A stretch of 9,111 nt of DNA, taken from assembly GCA_019347595.1 (NCBI GenBank), contig JAHWLA010000099.1, positions 1 to 9,111 of the forward strand, in the 5' to 3' direction. This document shows, piece after piece, positions 1 to 6,257 of the stretch. Both the position numbers and the translations under genes were made by a program. The stretch's first letter is position 1, and each line of letters opens with the position of its first letter. The notes under the pieces are model-generated. The model made no database searches and had not been told where the DNA came from. It saw only the letters and a list, made by a program, of their open reading frames with translations. The DNA is from Actinomycetota bacterium (GTDB lineage: Bacteria > Actinomycetota > Acidimicrobiia > Acidimicrobiales > JAHWLA01).

Positions 1-491
1 GTGCCGCCCACCCGGGCCACCGCGTCCCAGTCGGTCTCGGTGGCGGCCCACGGGTCCTCGTGGCCGGTGACGACGGTGAACGACGTCGACATGCCGCGAT
101 GGGTGACGGGGACACCGGCATACGCGGGGGCGGCGATGGCCGAGGTGATGCCGGGCACGATCTCGAAGGGCACGCCCGCGTCGAGCAGGGCGCGGGCCTC
201 CTCACCGCCCCGGGCGAACACGAAGGGGTCGCCACCCTTGAGCCGGACGACCTCCTGGCCCGACTTGCCCCGCTCGACGAGCAGGGCGTTGATCTCCTCC
301 TGCGAGGTGGACGGGCCGCGCGGCGTCTTGCCCACCGAGATGCGCTCGGCCGTCGGCGGGGCAAGGTCGAGGAGCGTCGAGACGGACAGGCGGTCGTAGA
401 CCACCACGTCGGCCCGCCGCAGCACCTCGGCCCCCCGCACGGTGATGAGCCCGGGGTCTCCCGGCCCCGCCCCCACCAGGTACACCGTCAC
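1..491 (-). CDS. cobA: Uroporphyrinogen-III C-methyltransferase (SUMT), 3' end outside window
   Basis: Transfers two methyl groups from SAM to C2 and C7 of uroporphyrinogen III, giving precorrin-2, the branch point to siroheme and cobalamin. The 163 visible codons hold the family hallmarks: YLVGAGPGDPGLIT at the very N-terminus (SAM/active-site loop), VVRLKGGDPFVFARGGEE in the middle, and GITSAIAAPAYAGVPVTHRG further on. The C-terminal part lies beyond the left edge. In actinobacteria this domain is often fused to HemD (uroporphyrinogen-III synthase); whether that is so here cannot be seen. I chose the GTG at 491 because the family motif begins three codons later and a G-rich stretch precedes it. 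An in-frame ATG at 518 inside the palindrome would add nine residues (MYSGRGVGG). The gene follows hemC after 67 bp, the only real gap in the operon, and that gap holds a palindrome, so a separate promoter is possible. Family assignment is secure. Confidence 0.95.
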   Translation of the reverse strand, partial: MTVYLVGAGPGDPGLITVRGAEVLRRADVVVYDRLSVSTLLDLAPPTAERISVGKTPRGPSTSQEEINALLVERGKSGQEVVRLKGGDPFVFARGGEEARALLDAGVPFEIVPGITSAIAAPAYAGVPVTHRGMSTSFTVVTGHEDPWAATETDWDAVARVGG

Positions 492-510
492 GCCCCCCAC
501 CCCCCGTCCC

Positions 511-547
511 GAGTACATACCGTACGGATTCCGTACGGTATGTACTC
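511..547. promoter_or_regulatory. Perfect 37-bp palindrome between hemC and cobA; operator/promoter candidate
   Basis: Two 18-bp arms (511-528 and 530-547) are exact reverse complements around the single base at 529. Each arm contains the self-complementary octamer CCGTACGG, so the site is also two octamers spaced by three bases. It is AT-richer than its surroundings. Both strands contain TACGGT, a TANNNT-type -10 element; on the minus strand this lies at 524-519, which would start RNA near 512 and leave a leader of about 21 nt before the cobA GTG at 491. Nested symmetry of this kind is typical of TetR-type operators (general knowledge); the regulator is not in the window. As RNA it would form a very stable hairpin, but there is no T-run on either side, so a simple intrinsic terminator is less likely. 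Confidence 0.6.
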
Positions 548-558
548 CAGAGTGGGGG

Positions 559-1422
559 TCACGTGGGCACCGTGGCCAGGAGGTGGGCGGCCAGCTCGCG
601 GCCCAACGCCTCGCCCTCCGCCACCGGCACGGACTCCGACGCCCGCAGCACCGTGTGTCCATCCGACGCGCCCAACATCGCCCGCAGCGTCAGCACGCCG
701 TCGTGACCGACCACCGCGTAGGCGCCCACCGGCAGGTCGCAGCCGCCGCCGAGCGCCGCCAGGAATGCACGCTCGGCGTCGACCGCCTGCCGCGAAGCCG
801 CATGCTCGATCCCCGCCAACACCGCAGCCGTCGCCTCGTCGTCGGCCCGGCACTCCACGGCCAACGCGCCTTGCGCCACCTGGGGCAGCATCACGTCGAC
901 CGACAGCACCTCGGCCACTGCCGACTCCCGTCCCAGCCGTTGCAGCGCCGCGACCGCCATCACCACCGCGTCGTAGTCGGCCGCCTTGCGCAGCCGCGTG
1001 TCGATGTTGCCCCGCAGCCCGGCGAAGGTGAGATCGGGCCGGCGCTCCGCCAACTGCACCCGCCGCCGTACCGACCCCGTCGCCACCACGCCGCCCGGCG
1101 GCAACGCATCCAGCGACGACCCCACCAGCGCATCACGCGGGTCGCCCCGTTCGGGCACCGCCGCGATCACGAGCGACGGGTGTCCCTCCGACGGCAGGTC
1201 CTTGGCCGAGTGAACGGCGAAGTCCGCCCGCCCGTCGAGGACGGCCGCCTGCACCTCCTTGACGAACACCCCTGTGCCGCCGATCTCCCAGATCGGCACG
1301 TCCTGGCGCTGGTCGCCGGTCGTCTCCACCACCACGAGCTCGACCTCCACTCCCAGGAGCGAGGCGACGTGGGCGGCTTGCCACCGGGCCAGCGCGCTCC
1401 CGCGCGTGGCGGCCCGCAGCAT
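559..1422 (-). CDS. hemC: Hydroxymethylbilane synthase (porphobilinogen deaminase)
   Basis: Condenses four porphobilinogens into the linear tetrapyrrole hydroxymethylbilane in the cytoplasm. The 287-residue length is slightly below the usual 300-320. Domain 1 starts with RAATRGSALARWQA (residues 3-16). HSAKDLP (71-77) carries the catalytic aspartate D75, equivalent to D84 of the E. coli enzyme. The arginine-rich ATGSVRRRVQL and LRGNIDTRLRK segments (114-146) bind substrate carboxylates. GGGCDLPVGAYA (225-236) carries C228, which anchors the dipyrromethane cofactor. The ATG at 1422 shares one base with the hemA stop codon (TGATG), indicating translational coupling. All key residues are present, so the product should be active. 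It supplies the substrate for uroporphyrinogen-III synthase (HemD), which is not seen in this window. Confidence 0.97.
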   Translation of the reverse strand: MLRAATRGSALARWQAAHVASLLGVEVELVVVETTGDQRQDVPIWEIGGTGVFVKEVQAAVLDGRADFAVHSAKDLPSEGHPSLVIAAVPERGDPRDALVGSSLDALPPGGVVATGSVRRRVQLAERRPDLTFAGLRGNIDTRLRKAADYDAVVMAVAALQRLGRESAVAEVLSVDVMLPQVAQGALAVECRADDEATAAVLAGIEHAASRQAVDAERAFLAALGGGCDLPVGAYAVVGHDGVLTLRAMLGASDGHTVLRASESVPVAEGEALGRELAAHLLATVPT

Positions 1423-2684
1423 CAGAGGTCGAACAGGGCTCGCAGGGCGTCCGCCAGCCGATCGCCGCGAGGCGAGCCCGCCGCCTCCTTGAGCCGCACG
1501 GTCGGCTCGTGCAGGAGCTTGGCCAGGATGCCCTTGGTCAAGGCCTCGACCGTCTCCCGGTCGGCGGGCGACAGCGCGTCGAGCTTGGCCCGGAACCGCT
1601 CCAGTTCGGCGGCCCGCACGTCTTCGCCCCGGGCCCGCAGGGCCACGATCAAGGGGGACAGCTCGCGAGCGGAGGCGGTCGCCGTGTGGCGCTCGACCTC
1701 CTCGGCGATGATCTGCTGCACCCGCGCGATCTCGCGACGCCGGCCCGCCAGCCCAGCGTCGGCGAAGGCCCGCAGGTCGTCCATGTCGAGCAGGGTCACG
1801 CCAGGCAACGAGGCCACGGCGGGGTCGACGTCACGGGGCACGGCCACGTCGACGATGAGCAACGGGCGCCCCTGCCGTTCCTCCATCACCACGGCCATCT
1901 CGCCCGCGTCGACCAGCACCGACGGCGAGCCGGTGGAGGTCAGCAGCACGTCAGCCTCGGTCAGGGCCGAGCCCAGCGAGCCGAAATCGACCACCCGTCC
2001 GCCCACCCGGGCCGCCAGGGCCGCGGCGCGAGCCCGCGTGCGGTTGGCGACCAGGACCTCGCCGTCGCCCACCGAGCCGGCCAAGGCAACCGCCATGCCC
2101 TCGCCCATGTCGCCCGCGCCCAGCACCAGGATGCGGCGGCCCGACAAGCCCCGCAGCTTCTCGGCCGCCATCTGCACGGCCGCCTGCGACACCGAGGTGG
2201 TGCCCCGGGAGATGCCCGTTTCCGAGCGCACCCGCTTGCCGACCTCGACGGCGTGGCGGAACAGAGCGCCGAGCACCGGCCCGCACGCCTTCTCGGCGGC
2301 AGCCCGCACCCAGGCGTCCTTGACCTGGCCGAGGATCTCGGTCTCGCCGACCACGGCCGAGTCCAACCCCGACGCCACCTTGAACAGGTGCGAGACGGCG
2401 GCGTCCTCGTAGAACGAGTAGAGGTGGTCGGAGAAGACCTCGGGCGGAGCGAACGACAGCTCGCTCAGGAAGTTGCGAACGTCCTGCACGGCGCCGTGGA
2501 ATGTGTCGGCCACGATGTAGATCTCCGTGCGCATGCACGTGGAGAGCACGACCGCCTCACCGAGGTTGTCGCGCGAGCACAGGTCGGCCAGCGCCTTGGG
2601 TAGACGGGCATCGCTCACCGTCATGCGCTCCAGCACCTCGAGAGGCACCGTGCGGTGGTTCAGCCCTACGACGACGACAGACAC
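1422..2684 (-). CDS. hemA: Glutamyl-tRNA reductase
   Basis: Reduces glutamyl-tRNA(Glu) with NADPH to glutamate-1-semialdehyde, the committed step of the C5 tetrapyrrole pathway. The protein is 420 residues, normal for the family. The catalytic domain opens with VVVVGLNHRTVPLEVLER, and the thiol nucleophile is C50 in VVLSTCMRTEIY. The usual motif is STCNR, so asparagine is replaced by methionine next to the catalytic cysteine. SGLDSAVVGETEILGQVK is the conserved tRNA/substrate segment, ILVLGAGDMGEGMA is the NADPH-binding loop, and a helical C-terminal dimerisation region ends in RLADALRALFDL. The start is the GTG at 2684, placed by the motif beginning at residue 4; it overlaps the upstream gene by 19 bp. 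The start has only a weak Shine-Dalgarno (GGGAG about 11 nt away), so translation probably relies on coupling. Being directly downstream of rex and precorrin-2 dehydrogenase, it is probably co-regulated by Rex. Confidence 0.97.
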   Translation of the reverse strand: MSVVVVGLNHRTVPLEVLERMTVSDARLPKALADLCSRDNLGEAVVLSTCMRTEIYIVADTFHGAVQDVRNFLSELSFAPPEVFSDHLYSFYEDAAVSHLFKVASGLDSAVVGETEILGQVKDAWVRAAAEKACGPVLGALFRHAVEVGKRVRSETGISRGTTSVSQAAVQMAAEKLRGLSGRRILVLGAGDMGEGMAVALAGSVGDGEVLVANRTRARAAALAARVGGRVVDFGSLGSALTEADVLLTSTGSPSVLVDAGEMAVVMEERQGRPLLIVDVAVPRDVDPAVASLPGVTLLDMDDLRAFADAGLAGRRREIARVQQIIAEEVERHTATASARELSPLIVALRARGEDVRAAELERFRAKLDALSPADRETVEALTKGILAKLLHEPTVRLKEAAGSPRGDRLADALRALFDL

Positions 2685-3292
2685 GCCTGCAGGCGCTCCC
2701 TTGCTTGTTCGACCTGGCCGGCCCGGATCAACTCCAGCATCTCGGAGTCCAGCGCCTTCTGCCAGTCGAGATCCTCCGCCGACCGCCCGGACGCCCGGAT
2801 GGCGTCGCGCTCCTCGGACAGCAGTTGCACCAACACCTCGTACTCCGGGCCCAGTTCCCCGTCGATGCGGCGGCGCAGCCAGGCCGACAACGCCGGGCTG
2901 TGGCCGCCCGTCGACACCGCCACCACGATGGGACCGCGGCGGCTGACGGCGGGCAGGATGACCGAGCAGTTGGCGGGGTCGTCGGCGGCGTTGACCCACA
3001 CGCCTGCCGCCTCGCCGTCCTCGAACACGGCCCGGTTGACGGCGGGGTCGTCGGTGGCGCTGACCACCAGGCGGTAGTCAGCCGCCTCGCCCCGTCGGTA
3101 GGCCCGCTCCTCCCACGTGACCGGCTGGGCTTTGATGGCGTCGGCCACGATCACGCCCACGACGTGGACGACGGCCTCGGCCGCCACCAGCCCTTCCACC
3201 TTGCGGGCGGCCACCGCACCGCCGCCGACCACCAGGCACCGCCGCCCCCGCACGATGAGGTTGACGGGGTAGACGGGCACGTCGACGGCCAT
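2666..3292 (-). CDS. sirC: Precorrin-2 dehydrogenase (siroheme synthase N-terminal-type)
   Basis: Oxidises precorrin-2 to sirohydrochlorin with NAD+, on the route to siroheme. The 208 residues match the stand-alone Gram-positive type (SirC/CysG N-terminal domain). YPVNLIVRGRRCLVVGGG at 8-25 starts the Rossmann fold, followed by AVAARKVEGL. NAADDPANCSVILPA (101-115) contains D104, matching by position the catalytic aspartate known from E. coli CysG. VAVSTGGHSPALSAWLRRRI (124-143) is the conserved segment after it. The ATG at 3292 comes one base after the rex stop codon, and the 3' end overlaps hemA by 19 bp. It lies in one operon with cobA, so both activities toward sirohydrochlorin are encoded here. 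The ferrochelatase domain of full CysG is absent; a separate chelatase must exist elsewhere. The gene symbol is by analogy with Bacillus megaterium SirC; cysG is also used. Confidence 0.93.
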   Translation of the reverse strand: MAVDVPVYPVNLIVRGRRCLVVGGGAVAARKVEGLVAAEAVVHVVGVIVADAIKAQPVTWEERAYRRGEAADYRLVVSATDDPAVNRAVFEDGEAAGVWVNAADDPANCSVILPAVSRRGPIVVAVSTGGHSPALSAWLRRRIDGELGPEYEVLVQLLSEERDAIRASGRSAEDLDWQKALDSEMLELIRAGQVEQARERLQACLSSS

Positions 3293-3293
3293 G

Positions 3294-4004
3294 TCAGGCG
3301 GTCGCCGCCTCGTCGGCCGAGGCGGGGGCGGACGCGGCCGGGGGCGCGGCGAGCGCCTGCTCGGCCGCCACCCGGCGCTGCTGGTAGAAGCTGAGGATCT
3401 GGAGCTCGATCGAGAGGTCGACTTTGCGCAGCGAGACGTGCGCCGGGACGGTCAGCACGGCCGGGGCGAAGTTGAGGACGGAGGTGACCCCTGCTGCCAC
3501 CAGCCGGTCGGCCACTTCCTGAGCGACCGACGCGGGCGTGGCGATGATGCCGATGGCGATCCCCTCGTCGGCGGCGATGGCGGGCAGGTCGTCGACGTGG
3601 CGCACGGCCAGGTCGCCGATGCGCTCGCCCACCTTGGACGGGTCGGCGTCGACCAGCGCCACGATTCGAAACCCGCGAGCCATGAACCCCCGGTAGTTGG
3701 CCAGGGCGTGGCCCAGGTTGCCGAGGCCCACGATGACGACGGGCCAGTCCTGCGTGAGTCCCAGTTCGCGGCTGATCTGGTACAGCAGGAACTCCACGTC
3801 GTAGCCGACGCCGCGCGTGCCGTAGGAGCCGAGGTAGGAGAGGTCCTTGCGCACTTTGGCGGCGTTCACGCCGGCCAGCTCGGCCAGACGCTCGGAGGAG
3901 ATGGTGGTGGTCTTCGACTCGGCCATCTCCAGCAGGCTGCGCAGGTAGAGGGGCAGGCGGGCGACGGTCGCCTCGGGAATCCGTCGCCGCGATCGCTCCA
4001 CCAT
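3294..4004 (-). CDS. rex: Redox-sensing transcriptional repressor Rex
   Basis: A homodimeric repressor that binds DNA when NADH/NAD+ is low and is released by NADH. The N-terminal winged helix (about 1-80) contains IPEATVARLPLYLRSL, the recognition region AAKVRKDLSYLGSYGTRG and the wing GVGYDV. The Rossmann domain has VVIVGLGNLGHAL (89-101, glycines 93/95/98), an acidic strand end LVDAD (117-121), and SVLNFAPAVLTVP (175-187). Residues 195-211 (VDLSIELQILSFYQQRR) are the domain-swapped C-terminal helix, and the last 25 residues are an Ala/Pro-rich tail that is probably disordered. The ATG at 4004 has no Shine-Dalgarno, but TACGAT lies exactly at -12 to -7, as expected for a leaderless mRNA. 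A Rex-box-like site lies just upstream. In Streptomyces coelicolor, Rex controls its own rex-hemACD operon (established); the arrangement here is the same with precorrin-2 dehydrogenase inserted after rex. Confidence 0.97.
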   Translation of the reverse strand: MVERSRRRIPEATVARLPLYLRSLLEMAESKTTTISSERLAELAGVNAAKVRKDLSYLGSYGTRGVGYDVEFLLYQISRELGLTQDWPVVIVGLGNLGHALANYRGFMARGFRIVALVDADPSKVGERIGDLAVRHVDDLPAIAADEGIAIGIIATPASVAQEVADRLVAAGVTSVLNFAPAVLTVPAHVSLRKVDLSIELQILSFYQQRRVAAEQALAAPPAASAPASADEAATA

Positions 4005-4010
4005 GGCCGC

Positions 4011-4016
4011 ATCGTA
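4011..4016 (-). promoter_or_regulatory. -10 element TACGAT of leaderless rex operon promoter
   Basis: On the minus strand TACGAT fits TANNNT and its last base is exactly seven positions before the A of the rex ATG at 4004. This is the geometry of leaderless actinobacterial transcripts and agrees with the lack of a ribosome binding site. No clear -35 match is seen; the Rex box occupies that zone. Confidence 0.6.
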
Positions 4017-4023
4017 CCGACCA

Positions 4024-4039
4024 TGTGCACCGCTTCACG
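4024..4039. promoter_or_regulatory. Putative Rex operator (ROP box)
   Basis: The sequence TGTGCACCGCTTCACG matches the actinobacterial Rex box TGTGAACnnnTTCACA at 11 of 13 specified positions, with mismatches at the fifth and last positions. Relative to a leaderless rex start at 4004 it spans about -20 to -35, overlapping the spacer and -35 zone, where bound Rex would block RNA polymerase. Negative autoregulation of rex and the downstream tetrapyrrole genes follows as an inference from this placement and from the known behaviour of Streptomyces Rex. Confidence 0.65.
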
Positions 4040-4049
4040 AGTTCACGAG
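4034..4049. repeat. Tandem 8-bp direct repeat TTCACGAG x2
   Basis: The right half of the Rex box is repeated immediately (4034-4041 and 4042-4049), giving a second TTCAC half-site one repeat unit away. It may be an additional weak Rex half-site or chance. Confidence 0.4.
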
Positions 4050-4064
4050 CCACCCCACCCCGGC

Positions 4065-4112
4065 TTCTGGTCCCCCGATCGCGCGCTAGAGCGCGTGATC
4101 GGGGGACCAGAA
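4065..4112. repeat. Long inverted repeat (22-bp arms, 4-nt loop) at divergent rex/membrane-protein junction
   Basis: Arms 4065-4086 and 4091-4112 pair at 21 of 22 positions, plus one G-T opposition (4081/4096), around the loop TAGA. The outer 16 bp (TTCTGGTCCCCCGATC and its complement) are perfect. The right arm contains the only good Shine-Dalgarno candidate (GGGGGA, 4101-4106) of the downstream gene and ends on the A of its ATG. In that gene's mRNA the stem would bury both the SD and the start codon. The repeat lies upstream of both flanking genes, so it cannot be a terminator for either of them. Possible roles are an operator for an unknown regulator, an RNA start-site shield, or a copy of a dispersed palindromic repeat. 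Confidence 0.7.
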
Positions 4113-4837
4113 TGCGGGGGATGCTGCACACCGCACTCGCCACCGGGGCTGCGCTGGTCGGGCTGGCGTTCGCCATGTCGACCTACGAGCGCTGGCTGGC
4201 CCGGCGGCGGCGCCACGAGCTGGCCTGGACCGCTGCCCTGGCCATGTTCGCCCTGGCCGCTGCCGCCCTGGCCGTGGGCGAGGGCGTGGGGTGGAGCGGG
4301 CCGGTGTTCCGCTTCTACTTCCTCTTCGGCGCCATCGTGAACGTCCCGTTCCTCGCCCTCGGCACCGTCTACCTGCTCGGCGGTGCCCGCCGAGGCGACC
4401 GCTGGGCAGTGGCCGTGTGCCTGTTCGCCGCCTTCGCCGCGGGTGTCCTCGCCGTCGCCCCGTTCACCGCCGCCCTGCCCACCGGCACCGTCCCCCGGGG
4501 CAGCGAGGTGTTCGGCCCCCTCCCCCGCATCCTGGCCGCGGTGGCGTCCAGCCTCGCCGCGCTGGTGGTGTTCGGCGGGGCGCTCTGGAGCGCGTGGCGG
4601 CTGCGGCGGGGCCGGGTGATGGCCGGCAACCTGCTCATCGCCCTGGGCACGCTCATCCTCGCCAACAGCGGCCTGCTCAACTCGGTGCTCGACGAGATCA
4701 CCGGCTTCGTGGTCACCCTGCTGGCCGGGATCGTCGTCCTCTTCGCCGGCTTCCTGGTGACGACCGCTACACCGAGCGCAGCTCGCGCCGCAGCAGCTTC
4801 CCCGCCAGACCGACAGGAAGCGATGGCACGAAGTTGA
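4112..4837 (+). CDS. Uncharacterised seven-helix integral membrane protein
   Basis: I recognise no function. The 241-residue product is strongly hydrophobic, with seven likely membrane segments at about 5-24, 37-58, 66-89, 98-118, 140-162, 172-192 and 197-218. Positive clusters (RRRR at 31-34, ARRGDR at 92-97, RLRRGR at 163-168) fall between helices. The pattern around FRFYFLFGAIVNVPFLALGT (66-85) looks like that of conserved membrane proteins seen in other actinobacteria, but no catalytic motif is visible. The start at ATG 4112 is preceded by GGGGGA; ATG 4121 is in frame and also possible. The last 24 residues are Ala/Pro-rich and polar. Their codons overlap the convergent acyl-CoA synthetase gene by 71 bp, so the tail is probably not structurally constrained. 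It is divergent from rex, with a palindrome at its start. Third-position GC is high, as in neighbouring genes, which supports real coding. Confidence 0.8.
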   Translation: MRGMLHTALATGAALVGLAFAMSTYERWLARRRRHELAWTAALAMFALAAAALAVGEGVGWSGPVFRFYFLFGAIVNVPFLALGTVYLLGGARRGDRWAVAVCLFAAFAAGVLAVAPFTAALPTGTVPRGSEVFGPLPRILAAVASSLAALVVFGGALWSAWRLRRGRVMAGNLLIALGTLILANSGLLNSVLDEITGFVVTLLAGIVVLFAGFLVTTATPSAARAAAASPPDRQEAMARS

Positions 4838-6257
4838 CCTTGGTCGGGCACTTGTAGCGGGCCAGGCGGGTGGCGCAGAACTCGATCACCTCGTCCTCCT
4901 CCAGCAGCCTGCCCGGCTCCACCACCACGAAGGCGACGACCGTCTCGCCCGTGTAGGGGTGGGCGTTGCCGACCACCGCCACCTGGGCGACGCCGGCGTG
5001 CTGGAGCAGCGCCTCCTCCACCTCGGCCGGGTAGACGTTGAAGCCCGACACGATGATGAGGTCCTTCGAGCGGTCGACGATGTAGAGCCAGCCGTCGTCG
5101 TCGGCCACTGCGATGTCGCCCGTGCGCAGCCAGCCGTCGTCGGTCAGCGCCGCCTTGGTGGCCGTCTCGTCGTGCCAGTAGCCCTTGAACACGTTGGGGC
5201 CGCGCACCCAGATCTCGCCGGGGTCGCCGACCAAGGCGTCCTCGCCCTCCTCGTCGACCACGCGCACCTCCATGTCGGGAAGGGGCACCCCGATGGAGCC
5301 GGGGCGAGGCGGGCGGTCGACCAGTGACGAGGTGACCACCGGCGCCGCCTCCGTCAATCCGTAGCCCTGGTGGATGGGGATGCCGAACCGCTGCTGGAAG
5401 GCGGGCGGCACCTCGTCGGGGAGGGGTGCGGCGCCCGACGTGGCCAGGCGCACGGTTGCGAAGGCGCCCGGATTGGCGCCCACCATGGTCGCCCACGCCG
5501 TGTACATCGGCGGGGCGCCCGCCACCAGCGTGATGCCGTGGCGCTGGAGGGTGTCGAGCGAGGCCACCGGGTCGAACCGCTCCACCAGGACGACCCGGGC
5601 GCCCGCCGACAGGCCCAATCCCAGCACCACGTTCAGCCCGAAGATGTGGAAGAGCGGGAGCACGCCGAGGAGGGCGTCGTCAGGCGTGACCCGCCGGCCC
5701 GGGTGGCTCTGCACCTGCTCGATGTTGGCCAGCAGGTTGCCGTGGCTGAGCATGGCCGCTTTGGGGGAGCCGCTGGTGCCCGCCGTGAAGACGAGCACAG
5801 CCAAGTCGTCCGGTGTGCGTTCCACGAGGGACGCGGGCTCGCCGCCGAACAGGGACTCGAAGCGCTCGTCGCCTTCGCCGCCGCTGTAGAGCAGGCGGTC
5901 GATGCCCGCGGCGGCCCGGTCGAGCTGTAACACCGTGTCGCGCCCGGCCGGGCCGGTGATCACCACGCGGGCGCCCACGGCCTTGAGCTCGCGCTCCACC
6001 TCGGCGGCCGGGCTGCCGGGGTTCAGCGGCACGGCCACCGCGCCCACGCCGAGCACGGCCAGGTAGGTGACGGCGAAGAACCAGTTGTTGGCGGCCACGA
6101 TGGCCACCCGGTCGCCGGGCTCGACGCCCATCCGGATGAGCCCGCCCCGCAGCTCGGCCACCTGGGTGCGCAGCGCCCCGTACGTCGTGGGCTCGTGCCG
6201 GCTGACGAGGGCGACGGCGTCGCCCGGGTGGTCCTCGATGACGGCAGCCAGATTCAC
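4767..6257 (-). CDS. AMP-forming acyl-CoA synthetase / acyl-adenylating ligase
   Basis: Activates a carboxylic acid with ATP to an acyl-adenylate and, by family precedent, transfers it to CoA. The 496-residue protein has the full ANL-superfamily motif set: VFTAGTSGSPKAAMLSH (157-172, phosphate loop), GYGLTEAAPV (298-307), GWLRTGD (375-381), DRSKDLIIVSGFNVYPAEVE (395-414, hinge) and GLAGKLLRREL (483-493), with K487 as the adenylation lysine. PLFHIFGLN (201-209) is typical of fatty- or aryl-acid ligases. The acid substrate cannot be read from the sequence. The start is GTG 6257, with GGAGG seven bases upstream; its GTG overlaps the stop of the oxidoreductase gene (GTGA), so the two are translationally coupled. 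The 3' 71 bp overlap the opposite-strand membrane-protein gene; the overlap includes the conserved C-terminal lysine motif, so this frame is the constrained one. No signal peptide; cytoplasmic. Confidence 0.95.
   Translation of the reverse strand: MNLAAVIEDHPGDAVALVSRHEPTTYGALRTQVAELRGGLIRMGVEPGDRVAIVAANNWFFAVTYLAVLGVGAVAVPLNPGSPAAEVERELKAVGARVVITGPAGRDTVLQLDRAAAGIDRLLYSGGEGDERFESLFGGEPASLVERTPDDLAVLVFTAGTSGSPKAAMLSHGNLLANIEQVQSHPGRRVTPDDALLGVLPLFHIFGLNVVLGLGLSAGARVVLVERFDPVASLDTLQRHGITLVAGAPPMYTAWATMVGANPGAFATVRLATSGAAPLPDEVPPAFQQRFGIPIHQGYGLTEAAPVVTSSLVDRPPRPGSIGVPLPDMEVRVVDEEGEDALVGDPGEIWVRGPNVFKGYWHDETATKAALTDDGWLRTGDIAVADDDGWLYIVDRSKDLIIVSGFNVYPAEVEEALLQHAGVAQVAVVGNAHPYTGETVVAFVVVEPGRLLEEDEVIEFCATRLARYKCPTKVNFVPSLPVGLAGKLLRRELRSV

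Noticed and set aside
516..518. ATG at 518 as the start of cobA
   Set aside because: It is in frame, but it sits inside the palindrome, has no SD or correctly spaced -10, and would add residues not seen in the family. GTG 491 fits better. Not fully excluded.
511..547. Intrinsic terminator after hemC
   Set aside because: The stem is long enough, but there is no T-run on either strand, and cobA must still be expressed downstream.
442..2412. 656-codon open frame on the plus strand
   Set aside because: It lies antisense to hemC and hemA, whose families are certain. Its translation is Arg/Ser/Ala-rich low-complexity sequence, typical of shadow frames in GC-rich DNA.
2685..2999. Upstream extension of the hemA frame to 2999
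   Set aside because: It would overlap the precorrin-2 dehydrogenase by more than 300 bp, and the added residues are Arg/Gly-rich. The HemA family N-terminus starts at GTG 2684.
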